Origin: Luteococcus sp038433135
Lineage (GTDB): Bacteria > Actinomycetota > Actinomycetes > Propionibacteriales > Propionibacteriaceae
Assembly: GCF_038433135.1 (NCBI RefSeq)
Contig: NZ_JBCDMV010000024.1
Location: 31,891 to 95,890 of the forward strand
Direction: 5' to 3'
DNA length: 64,000 bases
Below, piece after piece: positions 25,071-34,199 of the stretch. The notes beneath the pieces are model-generated. The model made no database searches, had not been told where the DNA came from, and was given only the letters and a program-made list of their open reading frames with translations. The translations under genes were made by a program, and so were the position numbers. Within the stretch, counting starts at the first letter, position 1. Each line of letters starts with the position of its first letter.

Positions 25071-26738
25071 TCATGGCCCCTCGACAGGCTCAACCATTCC
25101 GTTGTCTGGAACGTCCTGGTTGGTCATCGGGATGTTCTTCGGTCGCGGGCCGTGGTAGTCGGGGCCGTAGGCGCCGGGGGCGGGGCGACGCTTGCGCATC
25201 GGGGCCTCGACGCCGGGAGCCAGCCGTCGGGAGTGGACCAGGAAGCCAGTGTGCCCGGTGGAGCCGTGCCCGGGGCGGATCGCCAGGCCCTCCGCATGCC
25301 AGTCCCGGGAGGTGGTCTCGGTGGCCTGCGGCTCGGTCCAGCCCCCGTGGGTGCGCAGGGTGTCGGCCACCCGGCCCAGCTGGGTGGCCGTCGCCACGTA
25401 GCAGGTGAGCACACCGCCGGGCACCAGCACGTCGGCCACCGCATCGATGCACTCCCACGGCGCCAGCATGTCCAGCACGGCGCGGTCGATCGGCTCGTCG
25501 CGGATGGTCTCCACCAGGTCACCGACGGTGAGTGTCCAGCCGGGGTGCGGTTCGCCCAGGAAGTTCTCCACATTGCTGCGGGCGACGTCGGCGAACTCCT
25601 GCCGACGCTCGTAGGAGTTGAGGTGGCCGGCGGGGCCGATCGCGCGCAGCATCGCGATGCTCAGGGCACCGGAGCCGACGCCGGCCTCCAGCACGCGGGC
25701 ACCGGGGAAGATGTCTCCCCACATGATGATCTGCGCGGCGTCCTTGGGGTAGATCACGGCCGCCTCGCGCGGCATCGCCACCATGTAGTCGTGCATCAGG
25801 GGGCGCATCGCCAGGAAGACGCTGCCGGAGCTGGCCTCGATCGTGACGCCCTCGGGTTGGCCGATCAGCCGCTCATGCGCGATGTGGCCCTTGGTGGTGT
25901 GGAAACTCTTGCCGGGGGTGAGCTGGATGGAGTGCCGGCGGCCCTTGTTGTCGGTCAGGGTGACCCGCTCGCCGGCCTGCAGCGGCCCGGTTCGGACGCC
26001 GGACAGGTTCTCGGTGGGCGGGATGGGCGGCGCCACCATCTTGGCCGGCTGGCCGATCGAGCGTCGGTAGAGCTGGAAGAGCAGGGTGCAGGTGACGCCG
26101 TCCAGGCTGTCGATCACCACGCGTCGCCGCTTCTCCGGCACATCCACGGTCGATGGGATGACCACCACCACCGCACCCGACGCGTTGCCGGAATCGGCAC
26201 CGGTCGGGGAGTCCTCCAGCACCAGGCACTTGGTCACCTCGACGCCCAGCAGCTCCGCAGCCTTCTGGTAACCGTCGGGGGCGGGCTTGTTGTTTGCCAC
26301 CTCATCGCCGCCGACGATCACCTCGAATCCCAGCTCCGGCAAGTTCGCCAGGATCGCCTCGATGATGTAGCGCGGGGTGGAGCTCACCAGCGCCAGCCGC
26401 ACGCCCTGCCCGCGCATCTCGGTGAGCAGGTCGTGCGCGCCGGGCAGGAAGAGCTTCTCCCCCTCGTCGGCCATCGCCGCGACGGCCCGCGCCTCCAGAT
26501 CCACCCGCACGTCGTCGGCGGTCACGTCGTCCCGACCGAGCCGCTCGGCCATCAGCTCGGACAAGGCCCACACGGAGGTGCCGACGACGGCCTTGGAATC
26601 CTCCTCGGTCCAGTCCAGGCCGAAGTGGTTCGCGGTCTCCACCTCGCAACGCATCCAGATCGGTTCGGTGTCGACGAGGGTGCTGTCGAAGTCCCACAGG
26701 ACGGCAGCGGGACGGGCGGCGGTGAAGGAATTGGTCAT
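25071..26738 (-). CDS. trmI: fusion of a HAD-superfamily phosphatase and tRNA (adenine-58-N1)-methyltransferase TrmI
   Basis: A single 555-residue frame with two enzymes. Residues 1-~225 are a HAD hydrolase: DFDSTLVDTEP (D16, D18), VSSTPR, and EDSPTGADSG. From about residue 234 (MVAPPIPPTENLSG) follows a complete TrmI: GPLQAGERVTLTDNKGRRHS, then IYPKDAAQIIMWGDIFPGAR and the AdoMet motif VLEAGVGSGALS. TrmI makes m1A58 in tRNA. No stop separates the parts. An internal ATG at 26039 lacks a ribosome site, so a fusion protein is likelier than two proteins, but reinitiation cannot be excluded. trmI next to mpa is usual in actinobacteria. The C-terminal tail (MVEPVEGP) is encoded by a dispersed repeat. 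Confidence 0.85.
   Translation of the reverse strand: MTNSFTAARPAAVLWDFDSTLVDTEPIWMRCEVETANHFGLDWTEEDSKAVVGTSVWALSELMAERLGRDDVTADDVRVDLEARAVAAMADEGEKLFLPGAHDLLTEMRGQGVRLALVSSTPRYIIEAILANLPELGFEVIVGGDEVANNKPAPDGYQKAAELLGVEVTKCLVLEDSPTGADSGNASGAVVVVIPSTVDVPEKRRRVVIDSLDGVTCTLLFQLYRRSIGQPAKMVAPPIPPTENLSGVRTGPLQAGERVTLTDNKGRRHSIQLTPGKSFHTTKGHIAHERLIGQPEGVTIEASSGSVFLAMRPLMHDYMVAMPREAAVIYPKDAAQIIMWGDIFPGARVLEAGVGSGALSIAMLRAIGPAGHLNSYERRQEFADVARSNVENFLGEPHPGWTLTVGDLVETIRDEPIDRAVLDMLAPWECIDAVADVLVPGGVLTCYVATATQLGRVADTLRTHGGWTEPQATETTSRDWHAEGLAIRPGHGSTGHTGFLVHSRRLAPGVEAPMRKRRPAPGAYGPDYHGPRPKNIPMTNQDVPDNGMVEPVEGP
25079..25097. repeat. dispersed repeat CCTCGACAGGCTCAACC inside the 3' end of trmI
   Basis: Related to the elements at 16491 and 35936. 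Read on the minus strand it encodes the last residues of TrmI (VEPVEG), so the repeat probably replaced the original stop region. Confidence 0.5.
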
Positions 26739-26865
26739 GGTGCGGCCATTCTTCCAGAAGCGTGACCCGGATCCGCGTTTGCGACCACCACAAGGCCCGA
26801 TGGTTTGCCACGATGGAAAGCAACAGATTCGCCGATGACAAGCCAGCCGCGTGGAAGGAATGACG

Positions 26866-28191
26866 ATGAGCAACGAGCCGCAGGACCAGGCCCCCCGCCC
26901 CGACGAGGAGGCGCAGCCCGGGCAGAACCCGTCGAGCGCCGGCGGCGGAGCCCACCCCGTCGAACGTCACAGCGACGACTCGGCGATCAACCCCGCCTGG
27001 CAGCCGCCCCACGCGGCGCCCCGTCAGCAGCCCCCGGTGGTGCCATGGAATGCGCCCGCTGTCTCCCCTGCCCCCCAGCAGACCGGCTGGTTCCGCAAGG
27101 GCTTCGGGCTGGGCGCCGGCGGGGCGCTCGGCGCCGGCGGCGTACTACTGGGGCTCTCCCTGGTGGGCTCCATCCTGGGCGCGATGGCGCTGGCCGGGAT
27201 CGGTGCCGCGATGGGTGACATGGGCAAGGCCAGCGCCGACACCACCACCTACGAAACCGTGTGGGGCAAGGATTCCGCCAAGAAGACCCTGCGCGCCATC
27301 GACGTCCGTGGCGCCATCATGGCCGGTGGCGACCAGGGCATGGGACTGTCCCAGTCCACCTACGGCTACGAGGTGGCCGACACCATCGACAAGATCGAGA
27401 AGGACGACGTGGACGGGCTGGTGCTGCGGATGGACACCCCCGGCGGCACCATCAACGGTTCCCGGGCGATTGGCGAGGCGATCATCCGCTACCGGGAACG
27501 TACCGGGCACAAGGTGATCGCCGTCGTGGAGGGGATGAGCGCCTCGGGCGGCATGTTCGCGATGGCCCCGGCCGACAAGATCATCGCCGACCACGGCACC
27601 CTGATCGGCTCGATCGGCGTGATCAGCGGCCCCTTCGAGCAGTACAAGGACGTCAAGGCCACCGACGGCGGGCTGCTGGGCGGCGGCGTGACCACCACTG
27701 GCGGCATCACCAGTGAATACATCACGCAGGGCAAGGGCAAGGACTTCGGCAACCCCTACCGCGCCATGACCGCCGAGGAACGCAAGGTGTGGACCGACGG
27801 GCTGGCCGCGGAGTACGCCGGCTTCACCAGCTGGGTGGCACAGCACCGCAAGATTCCCGAGGCGACGATCCGCAATGACCTGGGCGCGCACATCTTCGAT
27901 CCAGAGACGGCCAAGAGCAAGAAACTGGTCGACGACGTGATGGGCCGCAACGAGGCCTACCGCGAGGCCGCCAAGGTGAACGGCCTGGATCCCGACGACA
28001 CCAAGATGGAGGCCGCGTCGATGCCCAGTTTCATGCGCAGCCTGCTGGGCGCCGAGGCCCGGATCTACGGCCAGGCGCCCGCGGCGACCGCCCAGAACGG
28101 GCAGCCGCCGCAGGTGACCAGCGTGATCTGCACCGGCCGTCCGCAGGTGCTGGTGTGGAACGGGCCCACCAAGCAGTTCTGCGGCCGCTGA
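26866..28191 (+). CDS. sppA: signal peptide peptidase SppA-type S49 protease
   Basis: 441 residues. A ~85-residue Pro/Gln-rich cytoplasmic N-terminus precedes one Gly/Ala-rich transmembrane segment (~residues 85-120). The S49 domain has LVLRMDTPGGTINGSRAIGE, then VEGMSASGGMFAMAPADKII with the nucleophile Ser of SASGG, and GTLIGSIGVISGPFEQYKDV. It probably degrades remnant signal peptides or membrane proteins, using a Ser-Lys dyad. The ATG at 26866 lies 6 nt after GGAAGGA. Its stop is 1 bp from the metH stop on the other strand. Confidence 0.88.
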   Translation: MSNEPQDQAPRPDEEAQPGQNPSSAGGGAHPVERHSDDSAINPAWQPPHAAPRQQPPVVPWNAPAVSPAPQQTGWFRKGFGLGAGGALGAGGVLLGLSLVGSILGAMALAGIGAAMGDMGKASADTTTYETVWGKDSAKKTLRAIDVRGAIMAGGDQGMGLSQSTYGYEVADTIDKIEKDDVDGLVLRMDTPGGTINGSRAIGEAIIRYRERTGHKVIAVVEGMSASGGMFAMAPADKIIADHGTLIGSIGVISGPFEQYKDVKATDGGLLGGGVTTTGGITSEYITQGKGKDFGNPYRAMTAEERKVWTDGLAAEYAGFTSWVAQHRKIPEATIRNDLGAHIFDPETAKSKKLVDDVMGRNEAYREAAKVNGLDPDDTKMEAASMPSFMRSLLGAEARIYGQAPAATAQNGQPPQVTSVICTGRPQVLVWNGPTKQFCGR

Positions 28192-28192
28192 G

Positions 28193-31100
28193 TCACTTCG
28201 CGTTGAAGTACTTCGCCTCCGGGTGGTGCACCACGATCGCGTCGGTGGACTGCTCGGGGTGGAGCTGCAACTCCTCGCTCAGTTCGACGCCGATCCGCCA
28301 TGGCTCCAGCAGCTCGACCAGCTTGGCGCGATCCTCCAGCTCCGGGCAGGCCGGGTAGCCGAAGGAGTAGCGCGAGCCGCGGTAGTCCTGCTTCTGGATG
28401 GCCTCGTCGACGTCGGACAGGGTGGCGGCGTAGCCGAGTTCCTCGCGGGTGCGGGCATGCCAGAGCTCCGCCAGGGCTTCGGTGAGCTGGACGCTCAGCC
28501 CGTGCAGTTCCAGGTAGTCCCGGTAGGAGTTCGCCTCGAAGAGCTTCTGGGTCTCCCGGGCGACGGCCGAGCCCATGGTGACCAGCTGCATCGGCAGCAC
28601 GTCGGGGCCGAACTGGTCGAATTCGGCCTTGTCCCGGAAGAAGTCGGCCAAGCACAGCCGACGATCGCGCCGCTGCCGGGGGAAGGTGAACCGGGTCAGT
28701 TCGCGGCCGTGGTCGTCGGGGTCCAGCACGATCAGCGACTCGTCGGCGGAGTAGACCGGCCAGTAGCCGTGCACCACCGCGAATTCGGCCAGTGAATCGG
28801 TCTTGACCCGGTCCAGCCACATCCGCAGCCGCGGCCGGCCCTCGGTCTGGACAAGTTCCTCGTAGGAGGCACCGTCCTCCCCGCGGCCCGGCTTGAGCCC
28901 CCACTGGCCCAGGAAGGTGGCGCGCTCGTCCAGCCATTCGACCACCTCTGCCAGCTGGATTCCCTTGACCACCCGGCTGCCCCAGAACGGCGGGGTGGGG
29001 ACGTCCACTCCCCCGTCGGGCGTGGGACGGGCGACGTCGGAGCGCATACCCAGCTCGGGTTCGGCGATCTCCACCGCCGGGCCCTTGGGGATGCGTCGGG
29101 GCTTGATCTCGGGCAGTTTCGCGCCGGGCTCACCGCGCTTGACGGCCATCACGGCGTCCATCAGCGCCAATCCCTCGAAGGCGTCCTTGGCGTAGCGCAC
29201 CTCGCCGGAGAACTGCTCGTTCAGGTCGTGTTCGACGAAGGCCCGGGTCAGCGCTGCGCCGCCCAGCATCACCGGGTACTTGGTGCCCAGCCCCAACTGA
29301 TCCAGTTCGGCCAGGTTGTCCTTCATCACCATGGTGGACTTCACCAGCAGCCCGCTCATCCCGATGGCGTCGGCCTTGGACTTCTCCGCGGCCTCGACGA
29401 TGGCGCTGATCGGCTGCTTGATGCCCAGGTTCACCACGGAGTAGCCGTTGTTGCTCACGATGATGTCGACCAGGTTCTTGCCGATGTCGTGCACGTCGCC
29501 CTTGACCGTGGCCAGCACGATGGTGCCCTTGCCGGAGCTGTCGTCGGTCACCTCCATGTGCGGTTCCAGATAGGCGACGGCGGTTTTCATCACCTCGGCG
29601 GACTGCAGCACGAAGGGCAGCTGCATCTGGCCCGAACCGAACAGGTCACCGACCACCTTCATCCCGGCCAGCAGGTCCTCATTGATGATCTCCAGCGCCG
29701 GCTTGCTGGCCATCGCCTCGTCCAGGTCGGCCTCCAGGCCCTTGGCCTCGCCGTCGATGATCCGACGCTGCAGCCGCTCGGCCAGCGGCAGGGCGGCGAG
29801 TTCGGCGGCGCGGGAGGCACGCATGTCGGCGGCCTTCACACCCTCGAAGAGTTCCAGGAAGCGCTGCAGCGGGTCGTAGCCCGGATCTGTCTCGGTGGCC
29901 GGGCGACGACGGTCGTGCACCAGGTCGAGCGCCACCTCGCGCTGCTCATCGGGAATCCGGTCCATCGGCATGATCTTGGCCGCGTGCACGATGGCCGAAT
30001 CCAGCCCGGCCTGCACGCATTCGTGCAGGAAGACCGAGTTGAGCACGATCCGGGCGGCAGGGTTCAGGCCAAACGAGATGTTGGAGACGCCCAGGGTGGT
30101 CCGCACGCCCGGGTAGCGACGCTTGAGTTCCCGGATGGCGTCGATGGTCTCCAACCCGTCGCGACGGGTCTCCTCCTGGCCGGTGGCGATCGGGAAGGTG
30201 AGGCAGTCCACGAGGATATCGCCCACCTCCATGCCCCAGTTCTGCGTCAGGTCATCGATCAGTCGGCTGGCGACGCGCACCTTCCACTCGGCGGTCCGGG
30301 CCTGGCCCTCCTCGTCGATGGTCAGAGCGACGACGGCGGCGCCGTGCTCGCGGACGATCGGCATCACCCGGGCGTAGCGGCTGGTGGGGCCGTCGCCGTC
30401 CTCGAAGTTCACCGAGTTGATCACGCAGCGCCCGGCCAGGGTCTCCAGCCCGGCCTCGATCACCTCGGGTTCGGTGGAGTCCAGCATGATCGGCAGGGTG
30501 ACGGCGGTGCTGAACCGGCTGGCCAGCTCGCGCATGTCCTTGGCGCCGTCGCGGCCGACGTAGTCGGTGCAGAGATCCAGCAGGTGGGCGCCGTCGCGGA
30601 TCTGCGCCTTGGCGATCTCGGTGCACTCGTCGAGGTTGCCGGCCAGCATGGCCTCGCGGAAGGCCTTGGAGCCGTTGGCATTGGTGCGCTCGCCGATGGA
30701 CAGGTAGCTGGCATCCTGCGCGAAGGGTACCTCGGTGTACAGGCTGGAGACGCCGTTGACGTGCTCGGGGGTGCGGGCGACGACCTCTCGACCGCCCACC
30801 GTGTCGTTGAGGAGCCGGATGTGCTCGGGGGTGGTGCCGCAGCAGCCACCGACGACGCTCAGGCCGTAGTCACTGGTGAAGCGGTCCAGTGCGGTGGCCA
30901 GTCCTTGGGCATCCAGCGGATAGGTCGCCCCGTCGGGGCCGAGCACGGGCAGGCCAGCATTGGGCATGCAGCCGACGCCGGCACGGGAGTGCTTGGCCAG
31001 GTGGCGCAGGTGTTCGCTCATCTCGGCCGGGCCGGTGGCGCAGTTCAGGCCGATCACGTCGACACCGAGCGGTTCGATCGCGGTGAGTGCGGCGCCGATC

Positions 31101-31714
31101 TCGCTGCCCAGCAGCATGGTGCCGGTGGTCTCGACCGTGATGTTCACGAAGATCGGCAGGTCGATGCCCGCCGCGGCGCGGGCCCGCTTGGTGGCGATGA
31201 TGGCGGCCTTGGCCTGCAGCAGGTCCTGGCAGGTCTCGATCTGCACGGCGTCGATCCCGCCGTCGATCATGGCGGTGACCTGGCGCTGGTAGGCGTCGCG
31301 GATGGCCGCGAAGGTGATGTGGCCCAGGGTGGGCAGCTTCGTGCCGGGGCCGACCGAACCGAGCACGAAGCGCGGCTTGTCCGGGGTGCTGAACTCGTCA
31401 GCGACCCGACGGGCGATCCGGGCCGACGCCTCGGCCAGCTCCTCGATCCGGTCGCTGATGCCGTACTCCCCCAGCGCCGCCAGGTTGGTGCCGAAGGTGT
31501 TGGTCTCCACCAGGTCCGCCCCGGCCTCGAAGTAGGCGCGGTGGATGGCCTCGATCACGTCCGGCCGAGTGACCGAGAGCACCTCATTGCAGCCCTCGAG
31601 GTTCTCGAAGTCCTCCATCGTCAGGTCGACGGCCTGCAGCATCGTGCCCATCGCCCCGTCGGCCACGAGGACGCGATGGTGCAGCAGGTCACGGAGTGCA
31701 GGTGTGGAAGTCAT
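28193..31714 (-). CDS. metH: cobalamin-dependent methionine synthase
   Basis: 1173 residues with all four modules in order. The homocysteine domain has GAMGTMLQ, NTFGTN and the zinc-site GGCCGTTP near residue 288. The methyltetrahydrofolate (pterin) domain has LSIGERTNANGSKAF and INSVNFEDG. The cobalamin domain carries DVHDIGKN (the B12-ligand His) near residue 750 with the upper NxGY region. The AdoMet-activation domain ends in RYSFGYPACPELEDRAKL. It remakes methionine from homocysteine. The ATG at 31714 has TAGTCT 6 nt upstream (leaderless), so a cobalamin riboswitch in a leader is not expected, and none was recognised. Confidence 0.96.
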   Translation of the reverse strand: MTSTPALRDLLHHRVLVADGAMGTMLQAVDLTMEDFENLEGCNEVLSVTRPDVIEAIHRAYFEAGADLVETNTFGTNLAALGEYGISDRIEELAEASARIARRVADEFSTPDKPRFVLGSVGPGTKLPTLGHITFAAIRDAYQRQVTAMIDGGIDAVQIETCQDLLQAKAAIIATKRARAAAGIDLPIFVNITVETTGTMLLGSEIGAALTAIEPLGVDVIGLNCATGPAEMSEHLRHLAKHSRAGVGCMPNAGLPVLGPDGATYPLDAQGLATALDRFTSDYGLSVVGGCCGTTPEHIRLLNDTVGGREVVARTPEHVNGVSSLYTEVPFAQDASYLSIGERTNANGSKAFREAMLAGNLDECTEIAKAQIRDGAHLLDLCTDYVGRDGAKDMRELASRFSTAVTLPIMLDSTEPEVIEAGLETLAGRCVINSVNFEDGDGPTSRYARVMPIVREHGAAVVALTIDEEGQARTAEWKVRVASRLIDDLTQNWGMEVGDILVDCLTFPIATGQEETRRDGLETIDAIRELKRRYPGVRTTLGVSNISFGLNPAARIVLNSVFLHECVQAGLDSAIVHAAKIMPMDRIPDEQREVALDLVHDRRRPATETDPGYDPLQRFLELFEGVKAADMRASRAAELAALPLAERLQRRIIDGEAKGLEADLDEAMASKPALEIINEDLLAGMKVVGDLFGSGQMQLPFVLQSAEVMKTAVAYLEPHMEVTDDSSGKGTIVLATVKGDVHDIGKNLVDIIVSNNGYSVVNLGIKQPISAIVEAAEKSKADAIGMSGLLVKSTMVMKDNLAELDQLGLGTKYPVMLGGAALTRAFVEHDLNEQFSGEVRYAKDAFEGLALMDAVMAVKRGEPGAKLPEIKPRRIPKGPAVEIAEPELGMRSDVARPTPDGGVDVPTPPFWGSRVVKGIQLAEVVEWLDERATFLGQWGLKPGRGEDGASYEELVQTEGRPRLRMWLDRVKTDSLAEFAVVHGYWPVYSADESLIVLDPDDHGRELTRFTFPRQRRDRRLCLADFFRDKAEFDQFGPDVLPMQLVTMGSAVARETQKLFEANSYRDYLELHGLSVQLTEALAELWHARTREELGYAATLSDVDEAIQKQDYRGSRYSFGYPACPELEDRAKLVELLEPWRIGVELSEELQLHPEQSTDAIVVHHPEAKYFNAK

Positions 31715-31720
31715 ACCCCC

Positions 31721-31726
31721 AGACTA
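31721..31726 (-). promoter_or_regulatory. -10 box of the leaderless metH gene
   Basis: TAGTCT on the minus strand, 6 nt before the metH ATG. Confidence 0.5.
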
Positions 31727-31829
31727 GGGCGGTGTGACAGACCTCACTCACCAGTGACAATCCGCGGACGGGCCCGGGCGCCCCCTGCAACGTCCACGCC
31801 GAGCCGGGAGAGCCCGGTCACAACGGCAA

Positions 31830-31875
31830 GTAGGGACGATGGGCCTGCCCTTGTGGGCTGGCGCATCGTCCCTAC
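31830..31875. terminator. strong terminator downstream of the CdiA-type nuclease gene
   Basis: GTAGGGACGATG pairs perfectly with CATCGTCCCTAC, and an inner GCCtGCCC/GGGCtGGC stem extends it over a TTGT loop. It lies 10 bp after the stop of the minus-strand nuclease gene and upstream of metH, so it insulates metH. Confidence 0.8.
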
Positions 31876-31884
31876 ACCACCATG

Positions 31885-32310
31885 CTATTGCTTGACGCCA
31901 TAGCAGGCGAGCTTGCCTTCAACGTCCAGGACGATCAACCGACGGATCTTCCGTTGGTGGTGGAATCTCTCCTCGCACTGAGCGATCGCGATGTCCTCCG
32001 CGAGTGCGCATCGAGCGAGGTCTATGACCAGTTGGTCACATTGCTTCCCTCCGCGTCGAAAATGATAGGAGATCGTGTTCTTGGCAGAAGCCCTCTTGGG
32101 CGCCTTGAACTCCCAGACCTCGCCATTCACAAGCGCATCGGGATTCTTCACCCCCTTCGCTCGGCTCGGCAGCAACATCTCCACATCCGCCCCGTGAGAC
32201 GCCACGCGGTGCGCTGTCAGCATTTCGTGGTCTCCGAGAACCAGGTCCTCGGGGATGATCACCACACCCGGATGCCGGACTGCCGTTGGCAATCCGCTGC
32301 CAGAAGTCAT
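31885..32310 (-). CDS. orphan CdiA-type nuclease toxin domain (PD-(D/E)xK-like)
   Basis: About 141 residues from the ATG at 32310. The core, VKNPDALVNGEVWEFKAPKR then SAKNTISYHFRRGGKQCDQL, VIDLARC and RKIRRLIVLD, resembles the tRNase/nuclease domains at the C-termini of CdiA and related polymorphic toxins, which show PD..(x8)..ExK active sites: here P57-D58, E67, K69. It stands alone, without a secretion module, and no neighbour looks like an immunity protein. The start is uncertain: GGGAG is only 2 nt away, and an alternative frame from 32342 (MQVPEVSDGSDDFWQRIANG) also looks coding, so an N-terminal frameshift is possible. It may be a toxin remnant or a small cytoplasmic nuclease. Confidence 0.5.
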   Translation of the reverse strand: MTSGSGLPTAVRHPGVVIIPEDLVLGDHEMLTAHRVASHGADVEMLLPSRAKGVKNPDALVNGEVWEFKAPKRASAKNTISYHFRRGGKQCDQLVIDLARCALAEDIAIAQCEERFHHQRKIRRLIVLDVEGKLACYGVKQ

Positions 32311-32424
32311 CACTCCCGTCCGATACCTCTGGTACCTGCATCTGCCCCCACTCCCGAACGCAGCCCAGCGCCTCGACGCACGCTCGGCGCTGCCTCTGAC
32401 AATTCTTGGGCGCAGAACGCGCAG

Positions 32425-32430
32425 TAGGGT
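32425..32430 (+). promoter_or_regulatory. -10 box of the leaderless GNAT gene
   Basis: TAGGGT, 6 nt before the GTG at 32437; TTCTTG 16 nt further upstream is a possible -35. Confidence 0.5.
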
Positions 32431-32436
32431 CTGCCC

Positions 32437-33030
32437 GTGCCCATCCTTCGTTGTGGCGACGCACTTCTCCGTCCGGCCACTGCAACCAACGACGAACTCC
32501 TGGTCAGCCTCATGCCCGACGACTTCGACCACGACCCCACCTTCGCCGTCGTGCCGGGACGAAGCCTGGCGGCTCATCGCGAGGCCTGGCTGCGCGCCTG
32601 GCTGGGCGGCTTTCGCCAGCCCGAACCAGGCCACTCCTACTGGCCCTTCGTCGTGGAGTGCGACGGTCGACCCGTCGGATTCCAGGTTCTGGAGGGGCGC
32701 GATCCCATCACCGACCAACCGGTGGACAGCTCGTCCTTCCTGGACCCCGCCGCTCGCGGGCGTCGGCTGGGCGTCGCCATGCGCACCGCCATTCTGCACT
32801 TCGCCTTCGTCGAGCTGGGCGCGCTGTCAGCCACCAGTTCCGCCCGGCCGGACAACGTCGCCTCCCAGAAGGTCACCGAGCGGGTCGGCTACCGCCACGT
32901 CGGGCGACGCGAACCGGTCGTCGCTGGCCAGCCGCGCCCGTTGGAGTGTTACGAGATCACCCGCGACGAGTGGCTCCGGATGGATCACCTTCCGGTGGCT
33001 TGTGAGCCGAGCCCTCTGAGGTGGAGCTGA
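32437..33030 (+). CDS. GNAT-family N-acetyltransferase (RimJ/RimL-like)
   Basis: 197 residues. WPFVVECDGRPVGFQVLEGR, AARGRRLGVAMRTAILHFAF (acetyl-CoA motif R-G-x-x-G-V/A as RGRRLGVA) and SARPDNVASQKVTERVGYRH are the classic blocks of GNAT enzymes that acetylate protein N-termini or small amines. The GTG start fits a leaderless transcript. The substrate is unknown. Confidence 0.87.
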   Translation: MPILRCGDALLRPATATNDELLVSLMPDDFDHDPTFAVVPGRSLAAHREAWLRAWLGGFRQPEPGHSYWPFVVECDGRPVGFQVLEGRDPITDQPVDSSSFLDPAARGRRLGVAMRTAILHFAFVELGALSATSSARPDNVASQKVTERVGYRHVGRREPVVAGQPRPLECYEITRDEWLRMDHLPVACEPSPLRWS

Positions 33031-33093
33031 TCGGGCGCATCCGCCGGGCACGGCCGGATCTGACAGACCACCCACACGCCGGTGCCGGTCAGG

Positions 33094-34107
33094 TCAGGGG
33101 CGCAGCAGCACCTTGGTAGCTCGCCGTTCGTCCATCGCCTGGTAGCCCTCGGCCACCTCGGACAGCGGCAGCTCCAGGTCAAAGACCTTGCCGGGCTGGA
33201 TCTTGCGCTCCCAGACCAGCTGCAGCAGCTCCTCCAGGTAGGCGCGGACCGGGGCGACGCCGCCGTGGATGCCCTTGTTCTTCCAGAACATCTGCTCCAC
33301 ATCCACCCCACCGTGGGGAACACCGACGACGCCGACCATGCCGCCGGGGCGGACGGCCTCCACGGCCTGGGTGCGGGCATCCTCGGTGCCGACGCACTCC
33401 AGCACCACGTCGGCGCCGATCCCGTCGGTCATCTCCTGGATCTTCTTGACCCCGTCCTCACCGCGCTCGGCCACGATGTCGGTGGCGCCGAACTCGCGGG
33501 CGATGGCCTGCCGGTCCGCGTGGCGGCTCATCGCAATCACCCGCTCGGCACCCAACTCCACCGAGGCCAGCACCGCGGACAGGCCCACCGCGCCGTCACC
33601 CACCACCGCGACGGTCTTGCCCGGGCCGACCCCGCCGCAGACGGCGGCATGCCAGCCGGTGCACATCACGTCGGAGAGCGCCAACAGGTGTGGGATGAGG
33701 TCCTCGTCGGGCATCCCGGGGGTGGCCAGCAGGGTTCCGTCGGCCTGCGGAATGCGGATCATCTCGGCCTGACAACCGTCGTAGCCGCCGCCGTTGAGAC
33801 AGTTGGCGTGCGCACCCTTGCGGCAGCACGGGCAGGTGTTGTCCGAATAGGTGAAGCCACCAACGACGAAGTCGCCAACCTTCACGGTGGTGACCGCATC
33901 GCCCACGGCCTCGACGATGCCGACGTACTCGTGCCCGATCGGGGTGGGCTTCTTCACTTCCGCAATCCCGCGGTAGCGCCACAGGTCCGAGCCGCAGACG
34001 CAGGCGGCCACGGTGCGGATCACGGCGTCGGTGGGTTCGATGATGGTGGGATCGTCCCGCTGTTCGAAGCGGATGTCCCCTGCTGCATGAATCACGGCTC
34101 CTCGCAT
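33094..34107 (-). CDS. zinc-dependent alcohol dehydrogenase (MDR family)
   Basis: 337 residues. Catalytic zinc ligands lie in CVCGSD and GHEYVG, structural-zinc cysteines in CPCCRKGAHANC (one position atypical), and the NAD(P) motif in VVGDGAVGLSAVLASVELGA. It oxidises or reduces alcohols and aldehydes in the cytoplasm. The ATG at 34107 gives the standard start (MRGAVIHAAGDIRFE); a longer frame to 34158 lacks support. Transcribed away from PAC2. Confidence 0.88.
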   Translation of the reverse strand: MRGAVIHAAGDIRFEQRDDPTIIEPTDAVIRTVAACVCGSDLWRYRGIAEVKKPTPIGHEYVGIVEAVGDAVTTVKVGDFVVGGFTYSDNTCPCCRKGAHANCLNGGGYDGCQAEMIRIPQADGTLLATPGMPDEDLIPHLLALSDVMCTGWHAAVCGGVGPGKTVAVVGDGAVGLSAVLASVELGAERVIAMSRHADRQAIAREFGATDIVAERGEDGVKKIQEMTDGIGADVVLECVGTEDARTQAVEAVRPGGMVGVVGVPHGGVDVEQMFWKNKGIHGGVAPVRAYLEELLQLVWERKIQPGKVFDLELPLSEVAEGYQAMDERRATKVLLRP

Positions 34108-34187
34108 GAATCCATTGCAGCAGACACCTCCCGGCATCCGCAGCCACCCCGCCCGCACCGGGCAACTGCCCGGTCACTGGAACCGAC

Positions 34188-34193
34188 TAGGGT
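34188..34193 (+). promoter_or_regulatory. -10 box of the leaderless PAC2 gene
   Basis: TAGGGT, 6 nt before the ATG at 34200. Confidence 0.5.
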
Positions 34194-34199
34194 TGCGGC

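Noticed and set aside
31715..31884. Cobalamin riboswitch upstream of metH
   Set aside because: No recognisable B12-box; the metH start fits a leaderless transcript, leaving no room for a leader.
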